Origin: Oscillatoria sp. CS-180
GTDB taxonomy: Bacteria; Cyanobacteriota; Cyanobacteriia; Phormidesmidales; Phormidesmidaceae
DNA: 64,000 bases
Direction: 5' to 3'
Assembly: GCF_028330965.1 (NCBI RefSeq)
Contig: NZ_JAQMUB010000011.1
Coordinates: 30,473-94,472, forward strand
In this document: positions 37,520-45,390 of the stretch, one piece after another
How positions within the stretch are numbered: the first letter of the stretch is position 1
How the letters are laid out: the number at the start of each line of letters is the position of its first letter
The notes under the pieces: generated by a model
The model's input: only the letters and a program-made list of their open reading frames with translations
Told to the model about the DNA's origin: nothing
The model's database searches: none
Made by a program: the position numbers and the translations under genes

Positions 37520-38348
37520 CGCCTAAAGGTGTGACTATTCGAACGTCGATGTTAGCTCCGTAAAAAGCAGGGACTTCATACGTGAATTCACCTAGTTCGT
37601 TCAGCTGTTGCAGTTCATCCTCAACATAAACTTGATTGATGGGATCAATCTGACCAACGATGCGTAGATATCGCAAACCGTCACGAACAACGATTTCAAT
37701 TTGATAGTTAAAAAAAGGTTCCTCAGGGATAGGCTTAGGCGGTAAAGGGGGTTCACCAGGCCGTATCAGCGTTTGAAAACCCTCCGGCACTGAAACCTCA
37801 ACAGATTCCGCTTCTGCATAAACCTCACCGCTTTGAGTTGCCACGCCTGTTCTGCTGTCTGACGGATGCACGAGGACGCCAAATTCAGTCCCTCGCACAC
37901 CTGTAACTCCTGAAGGTGTTTCAATTTCTAGCTCTGAACTGGGATGAGTAAAGCGGCGTAGATTCAAGCTCACTCCTCCCTGCGAAACGTAGAGGCGAGT
38001 AATGTAACCGCCGTCATCAGCAAAATCTAAGCTTTGAATGGCAATCTCTGTATTCTCCTGAAGTGCGATCGTGCCTACCCCTGTATCGACTTCTAAGGTA
38101 GTTGATGCGTTAACTTCGGTTTGTACACCGTCTCCTGTAGCCATCAATAAATCGCCAACCTCGGCTGGACGGCGTCCCCCAATGTTGGAATACATGACCC
38201 TGCCTGAAATATCGCGTACTGAAAGCCATCGATCTACTCGAACATCGATGGCTTGTTGCGCTCGGATTGGAGATAAAAGGAGTGAAAAAAAGCTTCCAAA
38301 AATGAAGGCAAAGCCTCCCCAAAATCTTCTTTTACTAATTGCAGCCAT
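37488..38348 (-). CDS. Secreted FecR-domain protein
   Basis: A 286-residue exported protein. A signal peptide (FWGGFAFIFGSFFSLLLSPIRAQQ, cleaved about residue 31) is followed by a FecR-type beta domain: GRVMYSNIGGRRPAEVGDLL, TTLEVDTGVGTIALQENTEI and IETPSGVTGVRGTEFGVLV. The C-terminal part has a proline-rich linker (PPLPPKPIPEEP) and a beta-sandwich-like end. In cyanobacteria such proteins are often encoded just before CHASE2 sensors, as here with a 32-base overlap, suggesting that the FecR domain presents a periplasmic signal to CHASE2. The ligand is not predictable. A possible SyCRP1-type site lies 81 bases upstream. Confidence 0.87.
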   Translation of the reverse strand: MAAISKRRFWGGFAFIFGSFFSLLLSPIRAQQAIDVRVDRWLSVRDISGRVMYSNIGGRRPAEVGDLLMATGDGVQTEVNASTTLEVDTGVGTIALQENTEIAIQSLDFADDGGYITRLYVSQGGVSLNLRRFTHPSSELEIETPSGVTGVRGTEFGVLVHPSDSRTGVATQSGEVYAEAESVEVSVPEGFQTLIRPGEPPLPPKPIPEEPFFNYQIEIVVRDGLRYLRIVGQIDPINQVYVEDELQQLNELGEFTYEVPAFYGANIDVRIVTPLGDETVYDIPLL

Positions 38349-38428
38349 TATTTTTGATTGGGTAAGATCATTTGAACTTCAACTTGTGATTTCGATCATT
38401 TCAAAGATGCTCTCAGTGACATTTAAAG

Positions 38429-38444
38429 TGTGATCACAATCACC
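38429..38444. promoter_or_regulatory. Possible cAMP-receptor (SyCRP1) site
   Basis: TGTGATCACAATCACC matches the Crp consensus TGTGA-N6-TCACA at nine of ten positions. It lies 81 bases upstream of the FecR-type gene start. The remainder of the 937-base region to 39285 is AT-rich with no open frame or RNA that I recognise. Confidence 0.35.
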
Positions 38445-39285
38445 TAAAAGTGCCCTGATGGAAATCTGTATTTTCAACAACTTCATAAATCAAAAGATCT
38501 AATTCATGGCTGTACAGAGTAAGCGTTCGTTCCAGTGCCAATGAGCATTACCCTTAATGCAACACTCATTGATGGACCATACCAATTTTTGCGAGTACTC
38601 TCAGTATATTTGACTTTATTGAATTGTAAATTTCAGACTTGACGACCAGTCGATCTAGTTATGTAGATCAACATTTAGGGATTAGATGGTGTCTCAAAAC
38701 TGCATCTTCACTGCATTCTCACCTTGGCCTATCTTTCTATTTATTCTTTTTAATTAACAACTTGAGTATTAGTTAAATGATGCCTCTAGACCTTGGCTTT
38801 GAGCTAGGTTACTATTCAACAAAGCTTTTTATCTTCATAAGGGATCTACATATTGCAATCCTTCCTTGACATCAAAGGACGTTTTAAGTCATTGCCTTTA
38901 AAGGCTATTTAGTCAGCTCTAAAGATGCCAGCTTTACAGCCCAATCCCTAGCGATTTTTAGATTTTGTGCTGAATTCTTACCGACACAACTCAGCAACGA
39001 TAAGCTGTGACTCTTTGGAAGGACAACTGCGATCGCTTAATTCGGTGATAACTCCTAAACGCTTACGTCTTCATGGCTTTGTTGATCCGGTGAAGGAAAA
39101 CAGAGCACGTCGCTTAAACGACACGACTGGCGACAGGTGAGGAAATTGCCCATCCAAAATTGAGGTTAAGCTCATCGGAATGAGGGAAAAGAAGCGTTAG
39201 AGTATCATTAACGGCGATCGCACCAATCCGCAAAGTTTTTCGGCAGCGTTGGTGCCACTCGCGATAAAAATGTCTGGATAGCATT
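38445..39285. other. Gene-free intergenic region
   Basis: About 840 AT-rich bases between divergent genes. I see no credible coding frame, tRNA or strong terminator hairpin. It presumably holds both promoters. A trans-encoded small RNA could be present but no structure stands out. Confidence 0.35.
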
Positions 39286-40242
39286 ATGGGTCACAAGCTT
39301 CAAAACTTCTTTGGTCGTCTAAAACCCCTGATCAAACCTTTTATGGCACTCGCTTTAGTGGGTGTCTTGATGTTGGGTCATGCGGATAGTGCCCTCGCTG
39401 CACGAGGTGGAGGTCGTATTGGAGGCGGTAGTTTCCGTGCTCCTAGTCGGACCATTTCACCCACTCGTTCCTATCGAGGACCTAGTGGTGGTGGATACTA
39501 TCCCGGCGGCGGTTTTGGTTTTCCGTTTCTGTTTCCTCTCTTTGGATTCGGTGGCGGCTTCGGAGGGTTGTTTACAGTCATCCTATTTATTGGCTTAGCC
39601 AACTTCATCATGCGTGCCGTTCGTGAATCTGGTGGCATGGGCAGTGGTGTAGGCGGCAGTGTTGACAACCCAACCGTTTCTGTGGCGAAGTTACAGATCG
39701 GTCTGTTGGCAGAAGCTCGGTATCTGCAGGATGACCTCAACCGCATGGCACTGTCCGCAGACACATCTTCTTCAGAAGGATTAACGCAGGTGCTCCAGGA
39801 GGCAACGCTGTCTCTGTTGCGCCACCCAGAGTATTGGCAATATGCTACAGCTGCGACAGACGCCACTCGTTTACTCTCAGCAGAGCAAAGCTTTAATCAA
39901 ATGGTGCTGGCAGAGCGTAGCAAGCTGACGGGCGAAACTCTGACAAACGTTAATAATCGCTTGCAGCAAGCTGACAGTTCGACGAAGGCTGCTGGAGGAG
40001 AGTTGACGAAGACTGAGCCAGGTGAATACATCGTGGCCTCCGTCATTGTGGCAACTCAGGGCAAGCTCAGTCTGCCCAAGGTATCTTCAACTCAAGATGT
40101 TCGTAAAGCTCTGAGCACATTGGGTGCGGTTTCTAGCGATCGCCTCTTGGCCGTTGAAATTCTTTGGACGCCTCAGGCTTCTGGTGAAACCTTAACGTCA
40201 GACGAAGTGATTGCTGAATATCCTGAACTGACGCTCATCTAG
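39286..40242 (+). CDS. DUF1517 family membrane-associated protein
   Basis: A 318-residue protein with an N-terminal signal sequence (PFMALALVGVLMLGHADSALA). A glycine/serine/arginine-rich stretch follows (ARGGGRIGGGSFRAPSR, GPSGGGYYPGGGFG), then a helix (LFTVILFIGLANFIMRAV). The conserved soluble DUF1517 domain starts near residue 130 (VSVAKLQIGLLAEARYLQDDL). The family is widespread in cyanobacteria and chloroplasts; its function is not established. The C-terminal YIVASVIVATQGKLSLP is typical. It is monocistronic, with a clear terminator 30 bases downstream. Confidence 0.88.
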   Translation: MGHKLQNFFGRLKPLIKPFMALALVGVLMLGHADSALAARGGGRIGGGSFRAPSRTISPTRSYRGPSGGGYYPGGGFGFPFLFPLFGFGGGFGGLFTVILFIGLANFIMRAVRESGGMGSGVGGSVDNPTVSVAKLQIGLLAEARYLQDDLNRMALSADTSSSEGLTQVLQEATLSLLRHPEYWQYATAATDATRLLSAEQSFNQMVLAERSKLTGETLTNVNNRLQQADSSTKAAGGELTKTEPGEYIVASVIVATQGKLSLPKVSSTQDVRKALSTLGAVSSDRLLAVEILWTPQASGETLTSDEVIAEYPELTLI

Positions 40243-40271
40243 AGTATCGGCATCACTCACCTGTTTTACGC

Positions 40272-40304
40272 AAACTGCCTGGGTCGTTCTGATCCAGGCA
40301 GTTT
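40272..40304 (+). terminator. Terminator after the DUF1517 gene
   Basis: Perfect 11-base-pair stem (AAACTGCCTGG / CCAGGCAGTTT) with an 11-base loop, ending in TTTTGTT. It lies between the DUF1517 gene and proA. Confidence 0.88.
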
Positions 40305-40347
40305 TGTTAGAATCTAAGACTGCATGTTGGCTTAGGAAATTTCAACA

Positions 40348-41688
40348 ATGATTGTATCTCAGGCGGCCACTCCCAGCGGCGCGGAAACCTCTGTCAGTTC
40401 TGTTGACCTGTTGCCCGTAGCTCAGCGCACGCGCGATGCGGCTCAGCAGCTTGCCGTGCTCTCAACAGCAGACAAAAACCGCGCCATCCGTGCGATCGCC
40501 GATGCGCTCAGCCATCATCGAGACGACATTTTGGAAGCCAATCGATTGGACTGTGAAGCTGCTGTCATTGACCAGCTACCTAAGCCGCTATACGGTCGGC
40601 TGAAGCTTGACGCCGTCAAACTTGACGGCGCGATCGTGGGGGTTCAGGACGTTGCTAAGCTGCCCGACCCCGTTGGCATTGTTCAACTCCATCGGGCGCT
40701 AGACGCCGGATTAGAACTCAAGCGTGTTAGCTCTCCACTAGGCGTTTTGGGCGTCATTTTCGAATCTCGCCCAGACGCCGTTATGCAGATTTCAAGTTTG
40801 GCGGTGAAGTCTGGGAATGGTGTCATTTTGAAGGGCGGTAGGGAGGCTGTGCGATCTTGTCAGGCTCTAGTTACTGCGATTCGAGTTGGGCTAGAGCAGG
40901 CAGGGCTAAATCCAGACGCAGTGCAGCTTTTGACGACTCGTGAGGAGACTCGTGCAATGTTGGCCCTGGACGGCTATATCGACCTCATCATTCCACGGGG
41001 TTCCAATGCTTTTGTGCAATTTGTGCAAGACAATACTCGTATTCCCGTATTGGGTCATGCGGACGGCATCTGTCATCTCTATATCGACGAGGCTGCCGAT
41101 TTGCAGAAATCCATCGATATTGCGGTTGATGCCAAAGTGGGTTACCCCTCGGCTTGTAATGCCATTGAAACGCTATTGGTGCATCGAGCGATCGCGGCTC
41201 AGTTTTTGCCCCAAATTGCCCAAGCGCTTCAGGACAAAGACGTTGAACTGCGGGGTGATACTTTGACACAATCCTTAGTGGCCAATAGCCTTTCAGCGAC
41301 AGACGAGGATTGGGCAACCGAATACAGCGACCTGATTCTAGCTATCAAAGTGGTGGATTCTCTGGGAGAAGCGATCGCCCACATCAACACCTATGGATCT
41401 CGTCATACAGACGCGATCGTCACTGAAAATCGGGCCGCCGCCGCAACGTTCCGCAATCAGGTTAATGCAGCTGGGGTTTACCACAACTGCTCGACCCGAT
41501 TTGCAGATGGTTTTCGATATGGCTTTGGGGCAGAGGTGGGCATCAGCACGCAGACGATGCCGCCCCGGGGTCCGGTTGGTCTGGAAGGGCTGGTCACTTA
41601 TAAGTACCATCTTGTGGGCGATGGGCATGTGGTCGCTACGTATTCAGGTGCCGATGCCAAACCCTTTATTCATCAGGATTTGTCCTAG
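40348..41688 (+). CDS. proA: Gamma-glutamyl phosphate reductase
   Basis: Second enzyme of proline synthesis, reducing gamma-glutamyl phosphate with NADPH to glutamate semialdehyde. The 446-residue aldehyde-dehydrogenase-superfamily protein shows [29 protein letters not shown], the substrate loop [11 protein letters not shown], and the catalytic cysteine in [14 protein letters not shown]. The C-terminus ([13 protein letters not shown]) is characteristic. It starts with about 20 residues beyond the Escherichia coli N-terminus. AGGA lies nine bases upstream of the ATG. folB follows by 18 bases and is likely cotranscribed. Confidence 0.96.
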   Translation: MIVSQAATPSGAETSVSSVDLLPVAQRTRDAAQQLAVLSTADKNRAIRAIADALSHHRDDILEANRLDCEAAVIDQLPKPLYGRLKLDAVKLDGAIVGVQDVAKLPDPVGIVQLHRALDAGLELKRVSSPLGVLGVIFESRPDAVMQISSLAVKSGNGVILKGGREAVRSCQALVTAIRVGLEQAGLNPDAVQLLTTREETRAMLALDGYIDLIIPRGSNAFVQFVQDNTRIPVLGHADGICHLYIDEAADLQKSIDIAVDAKVGYPSACNAIETLLVHRAIAAQFLPQIAQALQDKDVELRGDTLTQSLVANSLSATDEDWATEYSDLILAIKVVDSLGEAIAHINTYGSRHTDAIVTENRAAAATFRNQVNAAGVYHNCSTRFADGFRYGFGAEVGISTQTMPPRGPVGLEGLVTYKYHLVGDGHVVATYSGADAKPFIHQDLS

Positions 41689-41706
41689 CTCAGGTGAGAT
41701 TCCTTC

Positions 41707-42111
41707 ATGGACACCATGTATATCAACGACATTCGCGCCTATGGCTATACCGGGGCGCTTCCTGAAGAGAATGTTTTAGGGCAATGGTTTCGAGTCGATT
41801 TGGTTTTGACGTTGGATCTGTCTCCAGCAGGGCTGTCTGACGTGCTGTCAGATACCTATGATTATGGAACAGCCGTTCAGATTGTCCAGCACTTAATTCA
41901 AACCAAACCGTTCAAATTGATTGAGGCGGTTGCCAGTGAACTTGCTAAAGCAATTCTTCGAACAGATGAGCGGTTGTCTGAGGTGACAGTGAAGCTGACT
42001 AAGCTGTCGCCACCTGTGCCTAACTTTTCCGGCAGTGTGACTTTGGAGATTACGCGCGATCGCGCTCATTTGGATACGCTTTCGCCTGCATCTTTGCTGC
42101 TTGACGGTTGA
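41707..42111 (+). CDS. folB: Dihydroneopterin aldolase
   Basis: Folate pathway enzyme that cleaves 7,8-dihydroneopterin; 134 residues. YINDIRAYGYTGALPEEN is the family N-terminus. DTYDYGTAVQIV and LIEAVASELAKAIL (active-site glutamate region) and VKLTKLSPPVPNFSG (catalytic lysine region) follow. The ATG at 41707 is the best start; one at 41716 is possible. Linked to proA with an 18-base gap. Convergent with accC. Confidence 0.93.
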   Translation: MDTMYINDIRAYGYTGALPEENVLGQWFRVDLVLTLDLSPAGLSDVLSDTYDYGTAVQIVQHLIQTKPFKLIEAVASELAKAILRTDERLSEVTVKLTKLSPPVPNFSGSVTLEITRDRAHLDTLSPASLLLDG

Positions 42112-42210
42112 GCGGAGTGCATGGGAGAGAGGCATTGAACCGCATTGGCGAAGCCTCGCCGACGTTAAGCGGATGGATGCTATTGAGGACACTAACCCAG
42201 ATGGCTGAAG

Positions 42211-43557
42211 CTATATATCTAGGAGTTGGTTCACAAAGTTAGTGTAGACTTCTCCGGTTAGAAATTGGGGATGGTCTAACACAATTTGATGAAAAGGAAT
42301 TGTGGTGGGAAGACCTGTAATCGCGCATTCTCTGAGTGCCCGTTTCATGCGAAGGATGGCCGTATCGCGATCAGGTCCCCAAACGATGAGTTTACCGACG
42401 AGAGAATCATAGTAGGGGGGAATTTCGTAGTCGGTATAGACATGGGAGTCGATCCGGACGCCAGGTCCTCCGGGGGGCAAATAACCGTTAATACGACCAG
42501 GAGCAGGACGAAAATTGTACTTTGGATCTTCAGCATTAATTCGGCATTCAATAGCATGACCTCGTAGCGTCACCTGATCTTGGGTAACGGTGAGGCGATC
42601 GCCTTGGGCAATGCGAATTTGTTCGGCAATCAAATCTAGGCCCGTTATCATCTCTGTAACGGGATGCTCAACCTGAATACGAGTATTCATCTCCATAAAG
42701 TAGAAGTTACCGTGACCATCCACCAAAAATTCGACGGTCCCCGCACCCACATAGTTAATGGATTGAGCTACCCGGACTGCGGCATCTCCCATCTTCTGGC
42801 GTAGCTTGGGATTCAAAGCAGGGCTAGGAGCCTCTTCCAACAGCTTTTGATGACGTCTTTGAATAGAACAGTCCCGTTCACCTAAGTGAATAACATTGCC
42901 GTGACTGTCAGCCAAAATTTGAAATTCAACGTGGCGGGGCTTTTCAATAAATTTTTCAAGATAGACGCCTGGATTGCCAAACGCGGCTTCCGCTTCGCCT
43001 TGAGCCGCAAAAAACAGCTTGTTGAGCTGATCGGGTGCTTTGACCAAACGCATACCTCGACCACCGCCGCCGGCAGTCGCCTTGATCATGATCGGATAGC
43101 CAATTTGTTCTGCGATCGCCCTAGCTTCTGCTTCACTCTTAAGGAGACCATCGCTGCCTGGAATCGTTGGTACTCCTACTCGCTGCATGGTTTCCTTCGC
43201 AGTAGATTTGTCTCCCATTGAGAGCATTGCTGCGGGAGTCGGCCCAATGAAGGTCAAATTGTGGTCCGTACAAATCTCTGCAAACCGAGCGTTTTCGGCT
43301 AAAAATCCATAGCCTGGATGAATCGCTTCAACTCCTCGGGTCAGGGCTGCCGCGATGATGTTAGGAATGTTGAGATAGCTTTTGCTGCTTAACGCCTCGC
43401 CGATGCACACTGATTCGTCTGCCAACTGCACGTGCAACGCATGGCGGTCCACTGTGGAGTGAACTGCGACAGTGGCAATCCCCATCTCTTCACAGGTGCG
43501 AAGAATTCGGAGCGCAATTTCCCCACGGTTGGCAATCAGAATTTTGGAAAAGCGCAT
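42211..43557 (-). CDS. accC: Biotin carboxylase subunit of acetyl-CoA carboxylase
   Basis: ATP-grasp enzyme that carboxylates biotin on AccB, the first step of fatty-acid synthesis; 448 residues. [18 protein letters not shown] is the N-terminus. [15 protein letters not shown] is the glycine-rich ATP loop; [34 protein letters not shown] and [13 protein letters not shown] are the metal and active-site motifs. Length matches the family. It is monocistronic here; accB, accA and accD are elsewhere, as usual in cyanobacteria. Confidence 0.97.
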   Translation of the reverse strand: MRFSKILIANRGEIALRILRTCEEMGIATVAVHSTVDRHALHVQLADESVCIGEALSSKSYLNIPNIIAAALTRGVEAIHPGYGFLAENARFAEICTDHNLTFIGPTPAAMLSMGDKSTAKETMQRVGVPTIPGSDGLLKSEAEARAIAEQIGYPIMIKATAGGGGRGMRLVKAPDQLNKLFFAAQGEAEAAFGNPGVYLEKFIEKPRHVEFQILADSHGNVIHLGERDCSIQRRHQKLLEEAPSPALNPKLRQKMGDAAVRVAQSINYVGAGTVEFLVDGHGNFYFMEMNTRIQVEHPVTEMITGLDLIAEQIRIAQGDRLTVTQDQVTLRGHAIECRINAEDPKYNFRPAPGRINGYLPPGGPGVRIDSHVYTDYEIPPYYDSLVGKLIVWGPDRDTAILRMKRALRECAITGLPTTIPFHQIVLDHPQFLTGEVYTNFVNQLLDI

Positions 43558-43833
43558 GCGATTTGTAGTGCCCTCAGCAGCATGAATAGCGGCTTGAAAG
43601 CTGGTTAGAGAAGACCACTTTCCGGGATAAACAGGTGCTTTCTAACCGAGCGTTAAACCGTAAGACAGTAGCTAATCCTACCATGCAGTCAGGACTGTAG
43701 GCAGGAAGCCCTTTTTCTAAATGCGCTAATTGTGAGGGGATCTTGGCGAGGTGTCCAAGCTCGATCAATAGTTTTAGCCATCTACGCTTATGCACCTAAT
43801 AGTATCTAGGTGGATAGCCCACCCCAATGGGTC

Positions 43834-43959
43834 GCCGTCTTGCCCTAAGAAGATTTCTGAAAACAAAAATGCCTGACTGTGGTGCATGACGCTGCGCTAA
43901 TGACACCCTACCAGCGGTAAATTCTTTCTTGGAGATCCCCAATGCAACGGGCGACGGCT
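43834..43959. repeat. Dispersed repeat family B, long form, copy 1
   Basis: Begins GCCGTCTTGCCCTAA and ends GGGCGACGGC, complementary at the ends. The interior shares about 35 identical bases (from GCGCTAATGACACCCTACC onward) with 60598-60717. The ends alone, joined, look like the short copies at 34509-34539 and 56106-56137. The rest of the 43558-44042 intergenic region holds no gene that I recognise. Confidence 0.75.
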
Positions 43960-44042
43960 ATATAGCTTAAGGGCAAAGGTAGACGCTAGAAGTCAGCGTC
44001 AATCTTTTGCCCAAGCTATGGAGCGCTCTCATTCAATGCGCC

Positions 44043-44225
44043 CTAAGAGAGAATTTCACGACGACCAGTGCCGCCTGTATAGCGACGGTGGCTGTAGGTT
44101 TCGCTAGCGTATTCGGACTGTTCAGCGTCTAGTGCTGTAACTGCGATCGTCGAGAGTTGTTGAGCATGAGCGCCGAGAGTAACTGCGATCGCAACAGTCA
44201 GGGAACCGATGATGAATGTTTTCAT
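44043..44225 (-). CDS. PatX-like secreted peptide precursor
   Basis: A 60-residue protein: signal peptide MKTFIIGSLTVAIAVTLGAHA (cleavage after AHA), a short spacer, and the C-terminus HRRYTGGTGRREILS. This matches the architecture of PatX, a hydrophobic N-terminus followed by an RG(S/T)GR-type pentapeptide near the C-terminus. PatX is the HetR-interacting morphogen precursor found in most filamentous cyanobacteria. Here the pentapeptide reads GGTGR, with glycine replacing the first arginine, while the following RE is as I remember it. The ATG at 44225 fits the signal peptide better than the longer frame. TCCGAA 31 bases and TCCTGA 51 bases upstream each differ by one base from the DIF1 core TCCGGA reported before patX. 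No hetR is in the window. Confidence 0.6.
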   Translation of the reverse strand: MKTFIIGSLTVAIAVTLGAHAQQLSTIAVTALDAEQSEYASETYSHRRYTGGTGRREILS

Positions 44226-44355
44226 GTTGTTGTTTCTAACCCAATCTGTTCCCCTCTTCGGAAACCCACACACCTATCAGGAGGGGTTAGGGGAGCTTCA
44301 CAGAATAAACTCAAAACAACCCTTGAGTTAGTGTTATTCAGGAGATCCCTTTCCC

Positions 44356-45189
44356 ATGGAGCAACCCAACGCCAGCCGACGGCTCCGTCCCCGTGGCGGT
44401 GGGCTACCTGGACTTTTTATCGGATTCAGCTATCCTCTGAGGGCTTTACGGCTGTTCCAAAAGCATAAAGCTCTGCGACCGTATGTGATTGCCCCACTGG
44501 GCATCAACATTCTTCTTGGCATGGCTCTCTATTCATTGGGAACTTGGCAGGGGCTGAAGCTGGTCAATCGATTAACAACTCGACTGATCGAATGGATTGA
44601 ACCTACGTGGCTAGATACGGCGGTTCAACTACTTAGTCCCTTAATTCAGGGGACACTGATTGTGTTGCTGTTTATTGTTCTGGGGTTTGTTTTGCTCCAG
44701 TTTGGCGGCATTCTTGGGTCTCCCTTCTATGGGCAGCTTTCTGAGAAGATTGAAATACTGCGTACTGGCAAACTTGAGGTACCGCCGTCTTTGGGAGGCG
44801 CTGCTGTGCTCGTCGATATTTGGCGGGCCATCATGTTTGAGATTAAGAAGCTGATTCTGCTAGCGATTATCGGAATTCCTATTTTGCTCTTAAACTTTGT
44901 TCCGGGTGTTGGAACAATTGCTGCCACTGTAAGCAGCATTGCACTGGCGTCTTTGCTGATTTGTCTGGATATGTTTGATGCCTCTTTGGAACGGCGACGA
45001 CTCAAATTTCGCCAGAAGCTCAAGTTGGTTTTAGGAACGTTGCCTGCCAGTGGTGGCTTTGCTTTGATTTGCTTAGGGCTGATCAGTATTCCACTCATGA
45101 ACTTATTAGCAATCCCTCTCTGCGTTTCCGCCGGAACGCTTTTCTTTTGCGATCGCATTCTAGAATCATCCCAGGCCCACTCCCCTTGA
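44356..45189 (+). CDS. EI24 domain (CysZ-like) membrane protein
   Basis: A 277-residue polytopic protein. The N-terminus has a basic segment followed by LPGLFIGFSYPLRALRLF, typical of EI24/CysZ-type proteins. Four or more helices are visible (VIAPLGINILLGMALYSLG, GTLIVLLFIVLGFVLLQFG, ILLAIIGIPILLLNFVPG, SGGFALICLGLISIPLMNLLAIP), with GSPFYGQLSEKIE and RWAI-like loops between. In Escherichia coli CysZ moves sulfate; that specificity is not shown for cyanobacterial members. AGGAG lies 10 bases upstream of the ATG. Confidence 0.85.
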   Translation: MEQPNASRRLRPRGGGLPGLFIGFSYPLRALRLFQKHKALRPYVIAPLGINILLGMALYSLGTWQGLKLVNRLTTRLIEWIEPTWLDTAVQLLSPLIQGTLIVLLFIVLGFVLLQFGGILGSPFYGQLSEKIEILRTGKLEVPPSLGGAAVLVDIWRAIMFEIKKLILLAIIGIPILLLNFVPGVGTIAATVSSIALASLLICLDMFDASLERRRLKFRQKLKLVLGTLPASGGFALICLGLISIPLMNLLAIPLCVSAGTLFFCDRILESSQAHSP

Positions 45190-45216
45190 TTCCTGTCCCG
45201 TTGCGATGCATTAATA

Positions 45217-45229
45217 GAGAATGATTCTC
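45217..45229. promoter_or_regulatory. Palindrome GAGAATGATTCTC, possible Fur-type operator
   Basis: A perfect 13-base inverted repeat resembling half of a Fur box (GATAATGATAATC). It lies 27 bases after the EI24 gene and just before a 23-codon frame at 45242-45313 (MLTRLACVLFYLREVYLVQK...) preceded by AAGGA. The Hsp70-like gene follows at 45391. Confidence 0.35.
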
Positions 45230-45390
45230 AAGAAGGATTCAATGCTTACTCGTCTGGCTTGCGTACTTTTTTATCTCAGAGAGGTATACCTTGTGCAGAA
45301 GCGCTTGCTGTAGTTCTTGTCAGTGTCGCTAAACTCTGCTTCCTAAGCCCTAAAGGGCCTCTTCTCGTCCTTTGATTTGTCCTTGTCCAT

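Noticed and set aside
43574..43795. Open frame of 73 codons upstream of accC
   Set aside because: No recognisable features; it lies in the likely accC promoter region.
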